Assembly (NCBI RefSeq): GCF_024347075.1
Contig: NZ_AP024900.1
Location: 1,178,001-1,242,000, forward strand
DNA length: 64,000 bases
From: Vibrio rarus
GTDB lineage: Bacteria; Pseudomonadota; Gammaproteobacteria; Enterobacterales; Vibrionaceae
Reading direction: 5' to 3'
This document shows positions 9,087 to 17,527 of the stretch, one piece after another (positions within the stretch are counted from its first letter, which is position 1; every line of letters starts with the position of its first letter). Position numbers and translations under genes: made by a program. The notes beneath the pieces are model-generated. The model was not told the origin of the DNA. It searched no databases and saw only the letters and a program-made list of their open reading frames with translations.

Positions 9087-10334
9087 ATGGCAGTTTTGCA
9101 AATTGGCGCAGGTGGCGTTGGTTGGGTAGTGGCGCATAAAGCCGCACAAAATAATGATGTGTTGGGGGATATTACGATTGCCTCACGCACTATCGCAAAA
9201 TGTGACAAGATCATTGATTCGATCAAAGGTAAAAACAACCTTAAAGATCCTGCAAAAACCTTACAATCACGCGCAATTGATGCAGACGATGTGGCCGCTC
9301 TGGTTGCGCTAATCAAAGAAGTGAAACCTGATTTGGTGATTAATGCGGGTCCTCCTTGGGTTAACATCACCATCATGGAAGCGTGTCTGCAAGCGAAGGT
9401 GTCTTACTTAGATACTTCTGTGGCGGTAGATTTATGCTCTGAAGGACAACAAGTACCACAAGCTTATGATTGGCAGTGGGGCTTCCGTGATAAGTTTAAA
9501 GAAGCGGGTATTACCGGTATTCTTGGCGCAGGTTTTGATCCAGGTGTCGTTAGCGTATTTGCCGCTCACGCTGTTAAGCATTTGTTTGATGAGATTGACA
9601 CCATCGATGTAATGGACGTGAACGCAGGCGATCACGGCAAGAAGTTTGCCACTAACTTTGATCCTGAAACCAATATGCTAGAAATCCAAGGCGATTCTTT
9701 CTATTGGGAAAATGGCGAGTGGAAACAAGTCGGCTGTCACGAGCGTATGTTTGAGTTCGATTTCCCGTTAGTAGGCAAGCATAAAGTTTACTCAATGGCG
9801 CACGATGAAGTACGTTCTATGCAAGAGTTTATCCCAGCAAAACGCATTGAGTTTTGGATGGGCTTTGGCGATGCATACTTAAACTACTTTAACTGTATGC
9901 GCGATATTGGTCTGCTTAGCCCAGATCCGCTGACTTTGCATGACGGCACGGTTGTACAACCTTTGCATGTGCTGAAAGCTATGCTGCCTGATCCAACGTC
10001 TCTAGCACCGGGTTACAAAGGTAAGACTTGTATCGGTACTTGGGTTCGCGGCACTAAAGACGGTAAAGCGCGCGGCGTATTTATCTACAACAACGCCGAT
10101 CATGAAGTGGCGTATGAAGATGTTGAGCATCAAGCCATTTCTTATACCACTGGCGTTCCTGCAATTACGGCAGCGCTGCAATATTTCCGTGGTAAGTGGG
10201 CAGAAGCAGGCGTGTTCAATATGGAACAGCTTGACCCTGATCCGTTCTTAGCAACGATGCCAGAGATTGGTCTTGATTGGCACGTACAAGAGCTTGATCC
10301 ACAGCAAGCGCCAGATATTCAAACTCTGAAATAG
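9087..10334 (+). CDS. Carboxynorspermidine dehydrogenase (synthase)
   Basis: NADPH-dependent enzyme that joins 1,3-diaminopropane with aspartate semialdehyde to form carboxynorspermidine. The 415-residue protein belongs to the saccharopine dehydrogenase-like family: N-terminal Rossmann fold with LQIGAGGVGWVVAHKA, then a conserved NAGPPWVN stretch and the GAGFDPGVVSVFAAHA motif of the substrate domain. It starts 12 bases after the fused upstream gene, with AAAGGAAAT as ribosome site, so both are on one transcript. nspC follows after a weak hairpin. Confidence 0.92.
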   Translation: MAVLQIGAGGVGWVVAHKAAQNNDVLGDITIASRTIAKCDKIIDSIKGKNNLKDPAKTLQSRAIDADDVAALVALIKEVKPDLVINAGPPWVNITIMEACLQAKVSYLDTSVAVDLCSEGQQVPQAYDWQWGFRDKFKEAGITGILGAGFDPGVVSVFAAHAVKHLFDEIDTIDVMDVNAGDHGKKFATNFDPETNMLEIQGDSFYWENGEWKQVGCHERMFEFDFPLVGKHKVYSMAHDEVRSMQEFIPAKRIEFWMGFGDAYLNYFNCMRDIGLLSPDPLTLHDGTVVQPLHVLKAMLPDPTSLAPGYKGKTCIGTWVRGTKDGKARGVFIYNNADHEVAYEDVEHQAISYTTGVPAITAALQYFRGKWAEAGVFNMEQLDPDPFLATMPEIGLDWHVQELDPQQAPDIQTLK

Positions 10335-10357
10335 ACTTAACGATTATCTTCTAAATT

Positions 10358-10381
10358 AAAGCCGGTATTTATGCCGGCTTT
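10358..10381 (+). terminator. Weak hairpin between carboxynorspermidine dehydrogenase and nspC
   Basis: AAAGCCGG/CCGGCTTT stem with an 8-base loop, followed only by GTTCGG, so it lacks a real T tract. It may attenuate or protect the upstream mRNA rather than terminate fully. Confidence 0.45.
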
Positions 10382-10406
10382 GTTCGGTTAAAGAGCTAGA
10401 CAACTT

Positions 10407-11537
10407 ATGAACCATTCCCAATTGCAAACACCGTACTTCATGATTGATGAAGGCAAACTCATTCAAAACCTTGAAATCGCTAAAAAGCTCAAAGAGCTTT
10501 CTGGCGTCAAACTGGTCTTGGCACTGAAATGCTTCTCTACTTGGGGCGTATTTGACATCATCAAGCCTTACCTTGATGGCACCACCAGCAGTGGTCCTTA
10601 TGAGGTGAAATTGGGTCACGAAACCTTTGGCGGCGAAACTCACGCTTACAGTGTGGGCTACACCGAGCAAGACGTCATCGAAGTGGCGAGTGTTTGCGAT
10701 AAAATGATCTTCAACTCTCAAAGCCAGTTGGCGCACTACCGTCACCTTGTCGAAGGCAAAGCTTCAATTGGTTTGCGTTTAAATCCAGGTGTGAGCGTAG
10801 CAGGGCAAGATCTTGCCAACCCTGCGCGTCAATACTCGCGCCTTGGCGTGCAAGCGGATCAAATTAAGCCTGACGTCTTTGCCAGCATTGATGGCGTCAT
10901 GTTCCACATGAACTGTGAGAACAAAAGTGCTGACTCGTTTATTGGCTTATTGGATTCGATTTCTGCGCAGTTTGGTGATTACCTAGACCAAATGAAATGG
11001 GTCAGCTTGGGTGGCGGCGTCTTTTTCACATGGCCGGGATATGAGCTTGAAAAACTCGCCTCCGCTCTGAAAAGCTTTTCGCAAAAGCATGGCGTTCAGC
11101 TTTATCTAGAACCCGGCGAAGCCATCATCACCAAAACCGCCGATCTTGTGGTCACCGTGGTCGATATTGTAGAAAACGACAAAAAAACCGCCATTGTAGA
11201 CTCGGCAACCGAAGCGCACCGTTTAGATACGCTTATCTATGACGAGCCTGCATCCATTTTAGAGGCGCAAGAGGGTGCAGAGCATCACTACGTGATTGGT
11301 TCATGCTCTTGCCTAGCAGGCGATCAGTTCTGCGAAACCCAATTTGCCAAGCCACTAATAATAGGCCAACGCCTACACATCATGGATAGCGCCGGATACA
11401 CCATGGTAAAACTGAACTGGTTCAACGGCATTAAAATGCCATCCATCTACTGCCAACGCACCAGCGGCGAAATAGTAAAACTCAACGAATTTGGATATTC
11501 CGATTTTAAACGCTCACTGTCGCAGTGGTCTGTTTAA
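10407..11537 (+). CDS. nspC: Carboxynorspermidine decarboxylase
   Basis: PLP-dependent alanine-racemase-fold decarboxylase giving norspermidine, the last step of the pathway; norspermidine affects biofilm formation in V. cholerae. 376 residues, the usual length. The PLP lysine is in [11 protein letters not shown] near residue 42; the [12 protein letters not shown] stretch and the C-terminal active-site Cys region ([12 protein letters not shown]) are conserved. Start ATG 10407 after AAAGAGCTAG. A strong terminator at 11578 closes the gene set. Confidence 0.94.
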   Translation: MNHSQLQTPYFMIDEGKLIQNLEIAKKLKELSGVKLVLALKCFSTWGVFDIIKPYLDGTTSSGPYEVKLGHETFGGETHAYSVGYTEQDVIEVASVCDKMIFNSQSQLAHYRHLVEGKASIGLRLNPGVSVAGQDLANPARQYSRLGVQADQIKPDVFASIDGVMFHMNCENKSADSFIGLLDSISAQFGDYLDQMKWVSLGGGVFFTWPGYELEKLASALKSFSQKHGVQLYLEPGEAIITKTADLVVTVVDIVENDKKTAIVDSATEAHRLDTLIYDEPASILEAQEGAEHHYVIGSCSCLAGDQFCETQFAKPLIIGQRLHIMDSAGYTMVKLNWFNGIKMPSIYCQRTSGEIVKLNEFGYSDFKRSLSQWSV

Positions 11538-11577
11538 TAGTGATGTAAAGCTCGTTTAAAATTGTGATGGTATAAAG

Positions 11578-11623
11578 AAAGCCCTAATTGACTTGCGATG
11601 ATGCGAGTTGTTAGGGCTTTTTT
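11578..11623 (+). terminator. Intrinsic terminator after nspC
   Basis: Outer stem AAGCCCTAA/TTAGGGCTT with an inner pairing around CTTGCG...TGCGAG, followed by T6. End of the norspermidine genes and start of an accessory region. Confidence 0.85.
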
Positions 11624-11761
11624 GTATTTATATTTCCCAATTTTCCGCAACAGCGATAGTAAATCAGCAATCCGCAACTAAACGGTTATAGCAATAAAGA
11701 GTGTTAGCTTTTTATAGTCGCTCGGAGTTAACGGTAACCTTCAACATTAGAGGATTTAAAA

Positions 11762-12061
11762 ATGTATAAATTTACGGCTTTACTGAATACGGCAAACAAA
11801 ACTGCTTACTTATCAGGGAACAATAATTGTTCTTCCGAACTGTCTTTAGATGAGATGTATGAAATAGTGACTAATATTACCGGGTTATCGCCGACATCGC
11901 CTTATGCTCTGTGGGCTAGTTCTCTCACTTCAGTCAAGTACTTTAAGTTTGTTGTTTTTTTGGGAGAAAAAGAAGAAATTAAGATTCAAGCGAAAGCTTA
12001 TGCGCAAGAAGGTGGATCTACTAAGATCTTTCAAGGTCGGCCAACTATTGCAAGAGATTGA
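11762..12061 (+). CDS. Hypothetical small protein
   Basis: I do not recognise this 99-residue protein. It starts at an ATG with a good AGAGGA site. It has no signal peptide or membrane segment, one Cys, and a charged stretch GEKEEIKIQAK. It stands alone, in AT-rich accessory sequence, between the nspC terminator and the SatD/DUF3307 genes on the other strand. A small hairpin (AAGTGTCG/CGACACTT, 12081-12102) follows the stop codon. It is probably a real gene because of the ribosome site and the downstream hairpin. Confidence 0.55.
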   Translation: MYKFTALLNTANKTAYLSGNNNCSSELSLDEMYEIVTNITGLSPTSPYALWASSLTSVKYFKFVVFLGEKEEIKIQAKAYAQEGGSTKIFQGRPTIARD

Positions 12062-12263
12062 GTGCATAATAAATAAGAAAAAGTGTCGCTCAGTCGACAC
12101 TTCATCTGGGGGTTGAGCAAGCCCAATCACGTAGTTGCCTTTTATTAGTAAGTTGCTCTTTGGTGGCTTTGCTATCAGATTCTGGAACGTAAATAGGTGG
12201 CACTCACTTTAACCTACGTAACTGGAGGTTAGCACTGGCGTGGCGGCATTATGTCGTGACTTT

Positions 12264-12995
12264 TTAAATAAAGTTCTTTACGGCTAATCCAATAATCGAT
12301 GTAATCGCTACTGAAAGTAATGAACCTAATAGAACGTATTCTGTTAGTTTATGATTTTTTGAATTGTTTAATTCGCCAAACCTGAATATCGACTTAGCCG
12401 CTAATATGAACCCTATGACGGAAAATTGGCCTGTTATAGTAAAAGTGAGTATTAATGTTCGTTCTAAATACCCGATAACGACGCCACCTGAAATCAAGCC
12501 TTCGTTTTCTTCATTAACCTCTGGTGTATATTTAGATAAAACAGAACCAATGAAAATTGAAGTAGGCTGGTAAATGACAATATAAGCAAGTGCGATAGCG
12601 AGGTTACTTTTAGTAATAATGATATCCGTCATTGTTGATATGGACAGATCTAATGGGGATACATGCAACGCAACTGCAACTAAGACTGTTATGTGTAGTA
12701 TTTGGTCAAGAAGGAAGTACCGCAATCTTTTGCCTAAGTATGTCTTAATGAGATCGATTAGGCAGTGAGAAACGCCAATAATGATCAGTATACAGATAAT
12801 GGTATGCCAATTTGTAGTGATAAATAAAATTGGGATGGACGAAACTAAGCCGTGTATTGCTGAATGTATATACAGCTTGATAGACCTTTCTTTCTTGTCA
12901 TGTTTGTCTTGAATCCATGATTTTGGCTGCAAATAGAAGTCGCTCACTACATGCAAAATGGTAAGAAATAGAAGTAAAATGAGAAATGTATTCAA
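12264..12995 (-). CDS. DUF3307-family membrane protein
   Basis: 243-residue integral membrane protein with about six to seven hydrophobic segments. The N-terminus (ILHVVSDFYLQPKSW, then a conserved H in SAIHGLV) is typical of DUF3307 proteins, which are often encoded next to SatD. Function unknown. The start codon appears to be TTG at 12993-12995, overlapping the SatD stop in a TTGA arrangement, so translation is coupled. No ATG near the conserved N-terminus is available. Confidence 0.8.
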   Translation of the reverse strand: MNTFLILLLFLTILHVVSDFYLQPKSWIQDKHDKKERSIKLYIHSAIHGLVSSIPILFITTNWHTIICILIIIGVSHCLIDLIKTYLGKRLRYFLLDQILHITVLVAVALHVSPLDLSISTMTDIIITKSNLAIALAYIVIYQPTSIFIGSVLSKYTPEVNEENEGLISGGVVIGYLERTLILTFTITGQFSVIGFILAAKSIFRFGELNNSKNHKLTEYVLLGSLLSVAITSIIGLAVKNFI

Positions 12996-13648
12996 AGAAA
13001 AAACGCCCTTACTTTTTGCGAAAATAATTGTGTATATTCAGTGAGTAAGTTTAATTTTGCCGAATTTATGGAGCGGTTTACTGATACTCTATGTACACCC
13101 AATAACTCCGCTATTTCTTTCTGTGTCAGAGTGTGCTTATTTTTAAGTACGATATATGTGATTGCGCATTGGCGCTCTGTCATTTCTGATATTTGCTGAT
13201 CTAAGTATTTAGTGAGTAGATCAAAGTGTTCATTGAATGGCTGTACTAGCGACGAGACTTTCAATGTGTCTGTCGTCATATTGTCTAACGCTCTTCCTGA
13301 TAAAGTGAAAGCATCACCTGTTGAACTGCCAATAGTATGTCGAATAGACACATCATGTCCTATAGCAAGGCTTATTCTACAATCATAGGTACTATTTCTA
13401 GTTTTTAGGCCAGTTTTCAGTAATAGTGCGTACGTGGCTGCATTTTCTACGTCTTGAACTAAGACTTGAAATGAATCGCCTCTAGTCACTTCGAATTTAT
13501 TGTTTGGATTTAGAGAGCGAATCAGTGCGAGCTGATTATGCAAGGTATATAGTAGGTCCTCATACATACTGTGTTCTAGTTCGGTAGAACGTATAATATC
13601 GCCACTTAATACGGCTATAGGCCTGACTCGTTGTTCTTGTTCTTCCAT
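12992..13648 (-). CDS. SatD-family protein with C-terminal helix-turn-helix
   Basis: 218-residue protein resembling SatD, a family first noted beside a restriction-modification locus in streptococci; biochemical role unknown. The N-terminal part (IAVLSGDIIRST, then VTRGDSFQVLV) is the conserved SatD region and somewhat recalls nucleotide cyclase folds. The end carries a clear helix-turn-helix (LTQKEIAELLGVHRVSVNRS, about residues 172-192). ATG 13648 follows a good AGGAGC site. Three evenly spaced palindromes lie directly upstream, suggesting autoregulation by this or another DNA-binding protein. Confidence 0.8.
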   Translation of the reverse strand: MEEQEQRVRPIAVLSGDIIRSTELEHSMYEDLLYTLHNQLALIRSLNPNNKFEVTRGDSFQVLVQDVENAATYALLLKTGLKTRNSTYDCRISLAIGHDVSIRHTIGSSTGDAFTLSGRALDNMTTDTLKVSSLVQPFNEHFDLLTKYLDQQISEMTERQCAITYIVLKNKHTLTQKEIAELLGVHRVSVNRSINSAKLNLLTEYTQLFSQKVRAFFL

Positions 13649-13699
13649 ATCTAAGCTCCTATATACATAAATAGTGCTGTATTGCTACCTTACTTTAAT

Positions 13700-13777
13700 A
13701 GTAACGTGTTTAGGTTACTTCTTCTAGTAGTAACCTATTTACGTTACTTTCTTTGATAGTAACGTTTTGACGTTACT
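13700..13777. repeat. Three 20-bp palindromes at exact 29-base period upstream of satD
   Basis: Sites at 13700-13719, 13729-13748 and 13758-13777 each read AGTAAC-N8-GTTACT, with identical 6-base arms and variable centres. Start-to-start distance is 29 bases both times. They end 52 bases before the satD start and look like a cooperative operator array. Confidence 0.85.
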
Positions 13778-13953
13778 TATTTTGAGTGTATTTGACTCAC
13801 ATCCCTAAGTAACTCCTTCTGGCAGGGTATAACTGTTAGAATTAAGCATTCTTGAAGTACCTCCTCGGGGACATTATGTCTATATTCACCAAGCTTAAAA
13901 ATCAAATCCGCATTGGGTCCGTATAAGTTGCGCTTTGGTTGTTTGAATTTCAT
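13777..13953 (-). CDS. Possible small protein upstream of the satD operator array
   Basis: A 58-residue open frame from ATG 13953 (a TTG lies two codons earlier) whose stop codon touches the last palindrome. It has no recognisable domain and the ribosome site is poor. The composition is plausible for a protein, but it may be non-coding or a remnant. Confidence 0.3.
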   Translation of the reverse strand: MKFKQPKRNLYGPNADLIFKLGEYRHNVPEEVLQECLILTVIPCQKELLRDVSQIHSK

Positions 13954-13996
13954 ACTCAATTTAATTGCGGAATCACTCTGTATGATTGGAGGTTTT

Positions 13997-14111
13997 ATGA
14001 CTACGGCAAGGCTTGATATTCACCTGGATGAGAAATTAAAGCTAAGGCTGAGAAAGCATCATTTTGCAGTGGTGAAGAAAAGTTAAACGATTTTTCAAAA
14101 TTAAGCTGCTA
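13997..14111 (+). pseudogene. Frameshifted DUF1778 (TacA-type) antitoxin remnant
   Basis: A strong TTGGAGG site precedes ATG 13997, and the first residues MTTARLDIHLDEK match the ribbon-helix-helix start of DUF1778 antitoxins. The frame then gives an atypical basic tail and stops at 14086 after 29 codons. One missing base near 14036 would restore KAKAEKASFCSGEEKLNDF, the expected helix, ending at 14111. No intact acetyltransferase toxin partner follows in the typical arrangement, so the module is dead. Confidence 0.6.
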
Positions 14112-14205
14112 AAAGATGCAAGTAGGTATTAGCCGTACTATGGTTTTTTCTGCTTCTATGCCATTACTTTAGCATGGGACTGTAAAATTAGAGGATATTG
14201 ATAAT

Positions 14206-14466
14206 ATGGATATCGTATATGAAATTGATGTGACTGAAGATCAGCACAAGTCGATTGGAATTTTGAGAAGTCACTCATTTCCAGAGCATCAAGTTGAACG
14301 CTCCTATTACAAACAACTCCCTCATATGCGTGCTTTACAATATAAAGGTGACACACTCGTTGGCTATCTAGGGCTAGATCATCGTGTAATAAATGTTGGA
14401 GGCGAGGTGTATCGTGTCTTAGGCGTCATTGATTTTTGTATTGCTGAACAGTTTCAAGGAAAATGA
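14206..14466 (+). pseudogene. Truncated GNAT-type N-acetyltransferase
   Basis: 86 codons with an AGAGGA site upstream. Residues 35-83 (YYKQLPHMRALQYKGDTLVGYLGLDHR, shortened here, then a strand pair ending in GVIDFCIAEQFQGK) look like the central sheet of a GNAT fold, broken exactly where the acetyl-CoA loop (usually Q/RxxGxG/A) should follow. About half of the normal length is missing. It is likely a decayed gene; substrate unknown. Confidence 0.5.
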
Positions 14467-14679
14467 ACAAATGTTTATGTAGACACCCATACTCAAGTGC
14501 TCATTTCAGTACGCTCTCAGCACTCCTTCATTGCTCTCCTCATTCCTCATCTGCTAACAGGCCACAGACTCCTGAGTGTTAAAAAAGACTGATTTTTAAT
14601 CGAAATTCAATATCCATGTTTTGTTTGACTATCTTTAAGGTATTGATAAGCAAGTAACTAAACTTTCAAGGAGTGAATG

Positions 14680-14952
14680 ATGAAAATAATGGAACTACCT
14701 AAGTCATGTGGGCTAATTCAATGGATAGCAACTGTAGCAGCGATTATTGGGTGTCTGGTGGGGGTTTTTATGATATTCGTTAGCATAGCTTCTTTTAAAT
14801 GGGGAATTATCCCGGGGATTATGGCCATATCTAGTGGCGTTATGATTATTGCTGCTTCAATTGTTGGCTTAGGATTGATATTTTGCTTTTTAAGTATTGT
14901 CGAAGCTCAAATTGATACGAGAAATATGACCTTAAAGATGCTAAACAAGTAA
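14680..14952 (+). CDS. Small membrane protein, hypothetical
   Basis: About 90 residues with two to three hydrophobic helices (approximately 13-36 and 42-72), then a polar tail. ATG 14680 sits six bases from an AAGGAG site; ATG 14677 is an alternative. No family recognised. It is an isolated gene in the accessory patch. Confidence 0.6.
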   Translation: MKIMELPKSCGLIQWIATVAAIIGCLVGVFMIFVSIASFKWGIIPGIMAISSGVMIIAASIVGLGLIFCFLSIVEAQIDTRNMTLKMLNK

Positions 14953-15181
14953 GGCCCCGTATTGTGCAGTAGATACTGTATCGAGCATTGAACAAAACAT
15001 AAGACTCACTTTTGCTTTACCATTATTAAGATGCAAAATAAGAGTGGATCTCGTGACTCTTCATTTTACAATACATCAACCCCAACTTATTCCCCTCAAC
15101 CCCCATTATTAGAGCAATATCTTAGAACGTGTTGGCTCATTGTTTGATAATATCGCTGTATTTCGAATAAAAGGTGTAGAT

Positions 15182-15445
15182 ATGGAATCGACAAAAGTTA
15201 AGTTACTGACTTTGCTAAAGCAAGAGTATGGCGAGTATTGTGCAATCCCTGTGAGTGAAGTGCAGAAAAAAAGCGATAAGAAGTCATTTATTAATGGTCT
15301 TATGACGGCTTCTCGAGTGGTGGGCGTGAGCTTTGAAGAACTCAATGAGATTGTGGGCGCTAATACCGGTGCCTCTTTTGTTAATGTGGATGATACGCTC
15401 GCGATTCCCACTTATATACGAAACAAAGTTGAAATAGGGCAATAG
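15182..15445 (+). CDS. Hypothetical small protein
   Basis: 87 residues from ATG 15182 (MESTKVKLL) after AAAGGTGT; an upstream in-frame start at 15140 would give 101. The protein is acidic to neutral with no signal or membrane segment. Helical N-terminal half (LLTLLKQEYGEYCAIP) and the stretch ASRVVGVSFEELNEIVG hint at a small helical domain. No function can be assigned. It precedes the SOS-controlled umuDC pair but has its own spacing of 150 bases. Confidence 0.5.
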   Translation: MESTKVKLLTLLKQEYGEYCAIPVSEVQKKSDKKSFINGLMTASRVVGVSFEELNEIVGANTGASFVNVDDTLAIPTYIRNKVEIGQ

Positions 15446-15556
15446 CGAGTTCAGTCAGAACTCATTAGAATAGGTGTCGTCCAGTGGCGCTTATTCTTGG
15501 CATTGCGCACCTTGGTAGTCGCAGGTTGGTAAAAATTGACGAATCAGCAATAATTA

Positions 15557-15572
15557 CTGTATATTTATACAG
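15557..15572. promoter_or_regulatory. LexA (SOS) box of umuDC
   Basis: CTGTATATTTATACAG, one base from the gammaproteobacterial consensus and nearly palindromic, 25 bases before the umuD start. Confidence 0.93.
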
Positions 15573-15596
15573 TAATTAAGTTTGGAGTTGTCAAAC

Positions 15597-16007
15597 ATGA
15601 ACATTCTACCTCTGTCACCTTCTAGTGTTTCTTGCTCTCTTACTTCGTGGGAATCACCCGCAGCCGAATATGTTGAGTTAGGGGTGTCACTGGATTCTAT
15701 TTTAGTCAATAACCCTAATGCCACCTATCTTGCTTATGCTAATGGCGATTCGATGGAAAGCATTGGCATATTCAATGGGGACTTATTGGTTATTGACAGA
15801 AAGCCTCAAGCACAGCATTTAGATGCGGTTATCGTTAGCCTCAATGGGGCCTTTATGTGCAAAATCATTGATGTGCACCATCGGCAACTGTTATCGGCTA
15901 ACCCAAATCACTGTCCAATTGATATTCATCCTGAAGATGCTTTTACCATTGAAGGGGTCGTAATACGCTCCATTCGGTTACATAAACCGCTTCCAGAATT
16001 TATGTAA
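15597..16007 (+). CDS. umuD: UmuD-like SOS mutagenesis peptidase subunit
   Basis: Accessory subunit of DNA polymerase V; the family cleaves itself on RecA filaments to give UmuD'. 136 residues from ATG 15597, after a GGAG site. The LexA/UmuD peptidase dyad is present: S52 in NGDSM and K89 in FMCK. The SPAAEYVEL stretch (20-28) aligns with the start of UmuD'. The expected Cys-Gly or Ala-Gly scissile pair just before it is not there (sequence TSWESPAA), and the arm is about eight residues shorter than in E. coli. The stop overlaps the umuC start by one base (TAATG). Confidence 0.88.
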   Translation: MNILPLSPSSVSCSLTSWESPAAEYVELGVSLDSILVNNPNATYLAYANGDSMESIGIFNGDLLVIDRKPQAQHLDAVIVSLNGAFMCKIIDVHHRQLLSANPNHCPIDIHPEDAFTIEGVVIRSIRLHKPLPEFM

Positions 16008-17260
16008 TGTTTGCTTTAGTGGATTGCAACGCTATGTACGTTGCTTGTGAGCAGGTATTTCGGGCAGATTTACGCCAACAACCTTGTATTGTGTTATCAA
16101 ATAATGATGGTGCGGTTGTCGCAGCCAATCGGTTGGCGAAAGAGGTGGGGGTGAAAAAATTTGCTCCTTACTTTAAGCAAAAAACATTAATAGAGCAGCA
16201 AGGTGTCCACGTTTTTTCATCCAATTATGCGTTATATGCTGATCTTTCTGCAAAAATGATGGCGACGATTACTGCATTTTCAGCCAAAAGCCACATTTAT
16301 AGTATCGACGAATGTTTTTTGGATATGAGCCACTTGTCTCATCTTGAATCTGACTTAATTCACTTTGGTCACAGAGTGCGGCAAGCGGTATGGAAAGAGT
16401 GTCGTTTGCCGGTTTGTTTTGGGGCAGGAGAGACCTTAACATTAGCGAAAATGGCCAATAGATCCGCTAAGGTTCACCGACAGTTAAATGGGGTATGTAT
16501 TATTGATTCTGAAAGAAAGCGTCAGCAATACTTAGCCGCTCAACCTATTTCTGAAGTATGGGGGATCGGTCGCCGTTTAACGTTGCGTATGAAGATGATG
16601 GGGATACACACAGCATTTGATTTGGCCAATCTTAACCCAGAACAAGCAAGGTACGCCTTTAATGTCGATGTTGAACGTACCGTCCGTGAGCTCAATGGAC
16701 AGGCGTGCAAAGCATGGGATGAGTGCAGGGCGGATAAGCAACAGATTTTCAGTACTCGCAGCGTCGGTCAACGAATTACATCACTGGAGTTGCTAAAACA
16801 AGCGCTCGCATTTCACGCGGCTACCGTAGCCAGAAAAGCGCGCAGTCAAAACAGTTCGTGCTCTGTGCTGATGGCCTTTGCTAATAGCTCACCATTTGAT
16901 GATGTTCCGCAAAGCTTTAAATCCACCCATCAATTTGAATTTCCAACCAATGATACATTGCGATTGACTAATGCGGTGGCATCCATAGCACCACGTTTAT
17001 TTAGGCCCGGGGTTGAATACTATAAAATGGGTGTTGGTATTATGGATTTAGTGTCGGATAAACAGCGTCAAGGAGATTTGTTTGATGAACCGGGCAACCC
17101 CACTTTAATGCTGGCTTTGGATAAAATTAATCACCAATTTGGCCGTGGTTCGGTGTTTTTAGCTGCGCAGGGAACAAAGCAAGAGTGGCAAATGAAGCAA
17201 GAATTTTTATCTCCCCAATACACCACTCGATTAAAAGATCTGCCACAGATCTTGTGCTAA
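16007..17260 (+). CDS. umuC: DNA polymerase V catalytic subunit
   Basis: Y-family translesion polymerase, 417 residues, close to the usual 422. N-terminal metal-binding motif ALVDCNAMYVACE, active-site YSIDECFLDMS near residue 100, helix-hairpin-helix region SEVWGIGRRLTLRM, and the little-finger domain with the C-terminal UmuC extension. It overlaps umuD by one base and shares the LexA box. Chromosomal and mobile-element copies are hard to separate by eye, but the surrounding accessory genes suggest it may have arrived by transfer. Confidence 0.93.
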   Translation: MFALVDCNAMYVACEQVFRADLRQQPCIVLSNNDGAVVAANRLAKEVGVKKFAPYFKQKTLIEQQGVHVFSSNYALYADLSAKMMATITAFSAKSHIYSIDECFLDMSHLSHLESDLIHFGHRVRQAVWKECRLPVCFGAGETLTLAKMANRSAKVHRQLNGVCIIDSERKRQQYLAAQPISEVWGIGRRLTLRMKMMGIHTAFDLANLNPEQARYAFNVDVERTVRELNGQACKAWDECRADKQQIFSTRSVGQRITSLELLKQALAFHAATVARKARSQNSSCSVLMAFANSSPFDDVPQSFKSTHQFEFPTNDTLRLTNAVASIAPRLFRPGVEYYKMGVGIMDLVSDKQRQGDLFDEPGNPTLMLALDKINHQFGRGSVFLAAQGTKQEWQMKQEFLSPQYTTRLKDLPQILC

Positions 17261-17527
17261 TGCTTGCGCGCTCAATGAGCACAAACATGGCTTTTTTAGT
17301 TCGTTTTTTGTGGCGTAGATTACGACGCTCAAGGCACGATTAAACGCATAGGCAAAAGATGTTACAGATGGTTTCTGTCTTAGGTTTTTAAAGACGTGTT
17401 CAGTCATTCGTCATTGAATTGTGAGTCATCACTAAAAAATACGTCCCAAGGTACAATTTCCTGAAATAATAAAAAGTTATCTCCTAGTCTTTATGTGCAT
17501 ACGATGCCGATAAAGAGGGAACGAACT

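Noticed and set aside
12140..12260. Possible integron attC-like site near AACCTAC...GGTTAGC
   Set aside because: The core GTTRRRY/RYYYAAC pairing does not hold, and no cassette array or second site is seen.
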